Below are positions 6,311 through 7,885 of a stretch of 7,885 nucleotides of DNA, piece after piece (position 1 is the first letter of the stretch; each line of letters starts with the position of its first letter). The notes beneath the pieces are model-generated. The model had not been told where the DNA came from. It made no database searches and was given only the letters and a program-made list of their open reading frames with translations. The stretch is from JBECKQ01 sp040235375 (lineage in GTDB: Bacteria > Planctomycetota > Phycisphaerae > UBA1845). The translations under genes and the position numbers were made by a program. The stretch is from NCBI GenBank assembly GCA_040235375.1, contig JBECKQ010000402.1, positions 1 through 7,885 of the forward strand, given 5' to 3'.

Positions 6311-6339
6311 GCCCGTCGCCATCGCAGCGATGGCGGGGC
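6311..6339 (+). promoter_or_regulatory. Strong hairpin at the 5' end of the sucD transcript
   Basis: CGCCATCG (6317-6324) and CGATGGCG (6328-6335) pair perfectly over 8 bases around the loop CAG. GCCC (6311-6314) and GGGC (6336-6339) can add 4 more pairs past a two-base bulge. The predicted transcript begins at about the foot of this stem, so it would form a 5'-end stem-loop, a structure known to protect bacterial mRNA from decay. It has no following U-run, so it is not an intrinsic terminator. A binding site for an unknown regulator at DNA level is the alternative. Confidence 0.5.
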
Positions 6340-6394
6340 ATTTCAGTGTTGGTCGGCGAGCCAAAGGCCGCCTGCTGGAGCGGGACACGAGCTC

Positions 6395-7288
6395 ATGAGC
6401 ATCCTTGTCAACCGGGACACAAAGGTCATCTGCCAGGGGATCACCGGCCAGGCCGGTGCATTTCATACCGCCAAGTGCCTCGAATACGGCACCAAGTTCG
6501 TCGGGGGCACATCGCCCGGCAAGGGCGGGACGAAATCGGAGCACGGCCTGCCCGTCTTCAACACCGTCGAAGAGGCGGTGAAGGCGACGGGGGCGACGGC
6601 CACCATGATCTTCGTTCCGCCGGCGTTCGCTGCCGACGCGACGATGGAAGCGGCCGACGCAGGCGTCGTGCTGGCCGTCGTCATCACGGAGGGAATTCCC
6701 GCACTGGACATGGTGAAGGTGCGTAAGCATCTCGACGATCGCGGCGTGAAGCTGGTCGGTCCCAACTGTCCCGGCATTATCACGCCGGGTGAGTGCAAGA
6801 TCGGCATCATGCCGGGCTACATCCACCGACCGCCGCAGGACGGCAGCAAGAACGTGGGGATCATCTCCCGCAGCGGCACACTCACGTACGAGGCGGTGTG
6901 GCAGTGCACGACGCGCGAGATTTCGCAGACGACGTGTGTGGGAATCGGCGGCGACCCGGTGAAGGGGCTCAATTTCATCGAGCTGCTCGGGATGTTCGAG
7001 AAGGATCCGGCCACGCACGGGATCATCATGATCGGCGAGATCGGCGGCACGGATGAGGAGCACGCCGCCGAGTACATCAGCAAGAACGTGACCAAGCCGG
7101 TGGTCGGTTTCATTGCCGGCCGGACGGCGCCGCCGGGCAAGCGCATGGGCCATGCCGGCGCGATCATCAGTGGAGGGGAGGGCACGGCGGCGAGCAAGAT
7201 CGCGGCGTTGAAAGAGGCCGGCGTCGCGGTCGCAGAGTCACCCGCTGCCATCGGTGAGACAATGGCCAAGGCGCTGACGAGTCGGTAG
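6395..7288 (+). CDS. sucD: Succinyl-CoA synthetase (succinate-CoA ligase), alpha subunit
   Basis: The gene encodes 297 residues; the E. coli protein has 289. The alpha subunit binds CoA and carries the phosphorylated histidine in the TCA-cycle reaction succinyl-CoA + NDP + Pi = succinate + CoA + NTP, working with the beta subunit SucC in the cytosol. The N-terminal CoA-binding Rossmann motif is CQGITGQAG (residues 13-21), followed by VGGTSPGKGG (36-45) and GPNCPGII (122-129). SRSGTLTYE (158-166) forms the phosphate-binding loop. Glu215 in IGEIGG and His253 in RMGHAGAI are the equivalents of E. coli Glu208 and the phospho-histidine His246. The start is secure because MSILVNRDTKVICQG matches the family N-terminus, although the best Shine-Dalgarno (GGAG, 6377-6380) is unusually far (14 bases). 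sucC is not upstream, where it usually lies; a divergent permease gene is there. A lipoprotein gene follows 35 bases later. Confidence 0.97.
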   Translation: MSILVNRDTKVICQGITGQAGAFHTAKCLEYGTKFVGGTSPGKGGTKSEHGLPVFNTVEEAVKATGATATMIFVPPAFAADATMEAADAGVVLAVVITEGIPALDMVKVRKHLDDRGVKLVGPNCPGIITPGECKIGIMPGYIHRPPQDGSKNVGIISRSGTLTYEAVWQCTTREISQTTCVGIGGDPVKGLNFIELLGMFEKDPATHGIIMIGEIGGTDEEHAAEYISKNVTKPVVGFIAGRTAPPGKRMGHAGAIISGGEGTAASKIAALKEAGVAVAESPAAIGETMAKALTSR

Positions 7289-7312
7289 AGAATGTTTGTG
7301 GACAACGAATCC

Positions 7313-7318
7313 GAGGAG
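7313..7318 (+). promoter_or_regulatory. Ribosome binding site of the lipoprotein gene
   Basis: GAGGAG lies 5 bases before the ATG at 7324. It fixes the start of a gene whose 3' end is outside the window, and supports translation from a transcript shared with sucD. Confidence 0.7.
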
Positions 7319-7323
7319 ATTGC

Positions 7324-7885
7324 ATGACCGCGCGAAAGACCATGCTGTGGCGGCCGGTGATCGCGGCCGGCGTCGTGATCATAATGGGATGCGAACCGCC
7401 GGCATCGCCGCCGCCGGAGATACCGGAAACGCCGCCCCTGGCAAAAACGCAGCGCGAGGAGCAGGCGACGCAGCCGGCCACGGAGGGAATGCAGTTGCCG
7501 CCGGGGCATCCGCCGATCGGTGGCGAGCGGCAAGCGCAGGCGCAGGAGCAGGCCGAACGTCCGACGTTGAATGAGCAAGGTCTGCCGCCCGGACATCCGT
7601 CCCTCAGCGGGATGGGGACGGAAGCGGCCAAGCCCGCCGAGGCGGTATCGCAGTTCGACGGGATCAGCATGACGCCGCCGGAGGGCTGGCGGCCGGTGCA
7701 GCCGCAGGGGACGCCGGGATTCAGGCCGGTGGCCGAGTTCGTACTGCCGCATGCGGAAGGTGACTCGGAGGATGCGGTGGTGCGAATCACCCATTTCCCC
7801 GCGATGCAGAGCGTACCGGTCGAGGCGAACATTAAGCGCTGGTGCAGCCAGTTCAGCGAGGCGAGTGGCAAGGCCGCGTCCGAGG
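7324..7885 (+). CDS. Proline-rich lipoprotein of unknown function (runs off the right edge)
   Basis: The frame is open for 187 codons from the ATG at 7324 to the window end. Residues 1-22 form a lipoprotein signal: basic MTARKTMLWR, a hydrophobic stretch (PVIAAGVVII), then the lipobox IMGC with Cys23 as the lipid-carrying residue. A disordered, Pro/Gln/Glu-rich linker follows (about 24-112), containing LPPGHP twice (58-63 and 87-92). From about residue 113 a folded domain seems to begin: ISMTPPEGWRPV, then FRPVAEFVLP, VVRITHFP and VEANIKRWCSQF. From memory, this arrangement (PP-GW, F-LP, then an ANI-RW-QF block) occurs in uncharacterised planctomycete lipoproteins; I could not verify that. 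The protein is probably anchored in a membrane and exposed outside the cytoplasm. It starts 35 bases after sucD with a good ribosome binding site, so it is probably co-transcribed, although no functional link to the TCA cycle is evident. Confidence 0.85.
   Translation, partial: MTARKTMLWRPVIAAGVVIIMGCEPPASPPPEIPETPPLAKTQREEQATQPATEGMQLPPGHPPIGGERQAQAQEQAERPTLNEQGLPPGHPSLSGMGTEAAKPAEAVSQFDGISMTPPEGWRPVQPQGTPGFRPVAEFVLPHAEGDSEDAVVRITHFPAMQSVPVEANIKRWCSQFSEASGKAASE

Noticed and set aside
1..7885. Mobile elements, CRISPR arrays, phage or toxin-antitoxin genes
   Set aside because: I saw no transposase motifs, long terminal inverted repeats, regularly spaced repeats or phage-type genes.

Overview
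The window comes from a GC-rich bacterial chromosome. I infer a planctomycete-like organism, with moderate confidence. The reasons are the high GC, the proline-rich lipoprotein at the right edge with repeated LPPGHP motifs, and the multiplied HflK/HflC-type genes; there is no rRNA or other phylogenetic marker to prove it. Very long antisense reading frames exist throughout, as expected at this GC content, and I treat them as shadows.

Left part (1-1172): the first 97 bases hold the start of an unrecognised minus-strand gene that runs off the edge. About 450 bases follow without a convincing gene (98-548), holding several small hairpins and one doubtful 11-codon ORF. Next is a minus-strand RidA-family gene (549-1010), which has its own promoter and a strong Shine-Dalgarno sequence.

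Central part (1173-6170): a minus-strand cluster, read from right to left. Its first gene is a 682-residue fusion of a metal-efflux-type permease (SO_0444/DUF318-like, with a PLCSCG motif and a Cys-Cys loop) to a complete HflK-type SPFH domain. Then come a standard HflC-type protein, a second free-standing HflK-type protein that overlaps the hflC end by 41 bases, and an RmlD-like NAD(P)-dependent reductase. The unusual system here is a membrane transporter covalently joined to a prohibitin/SPFH scaffold subunit and encoded with two further SPFH subunits. I infer that the three SPFH proteins form one hetero-oligomeric membrane ring carrying the permease; the sequence does not prove this.

Right part (6171-7885): a divergent intergenic region carries an 8-base inverted repeat around two GTATAC-centred direct repeats, a good sigma-70-type promoter for the plus strand, and a strong hairpin at the predicted start of the transcript. 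It drives sucD, the alpha subunit of succinyl-CoA synthetase. Immediately upstream, where sucC would usually be, is the divergent permease gene, so no sucC is visible here. After sucD, in the same transcription direction and 35 bases on, starts a lipoprotein gene cut off by the right edge.
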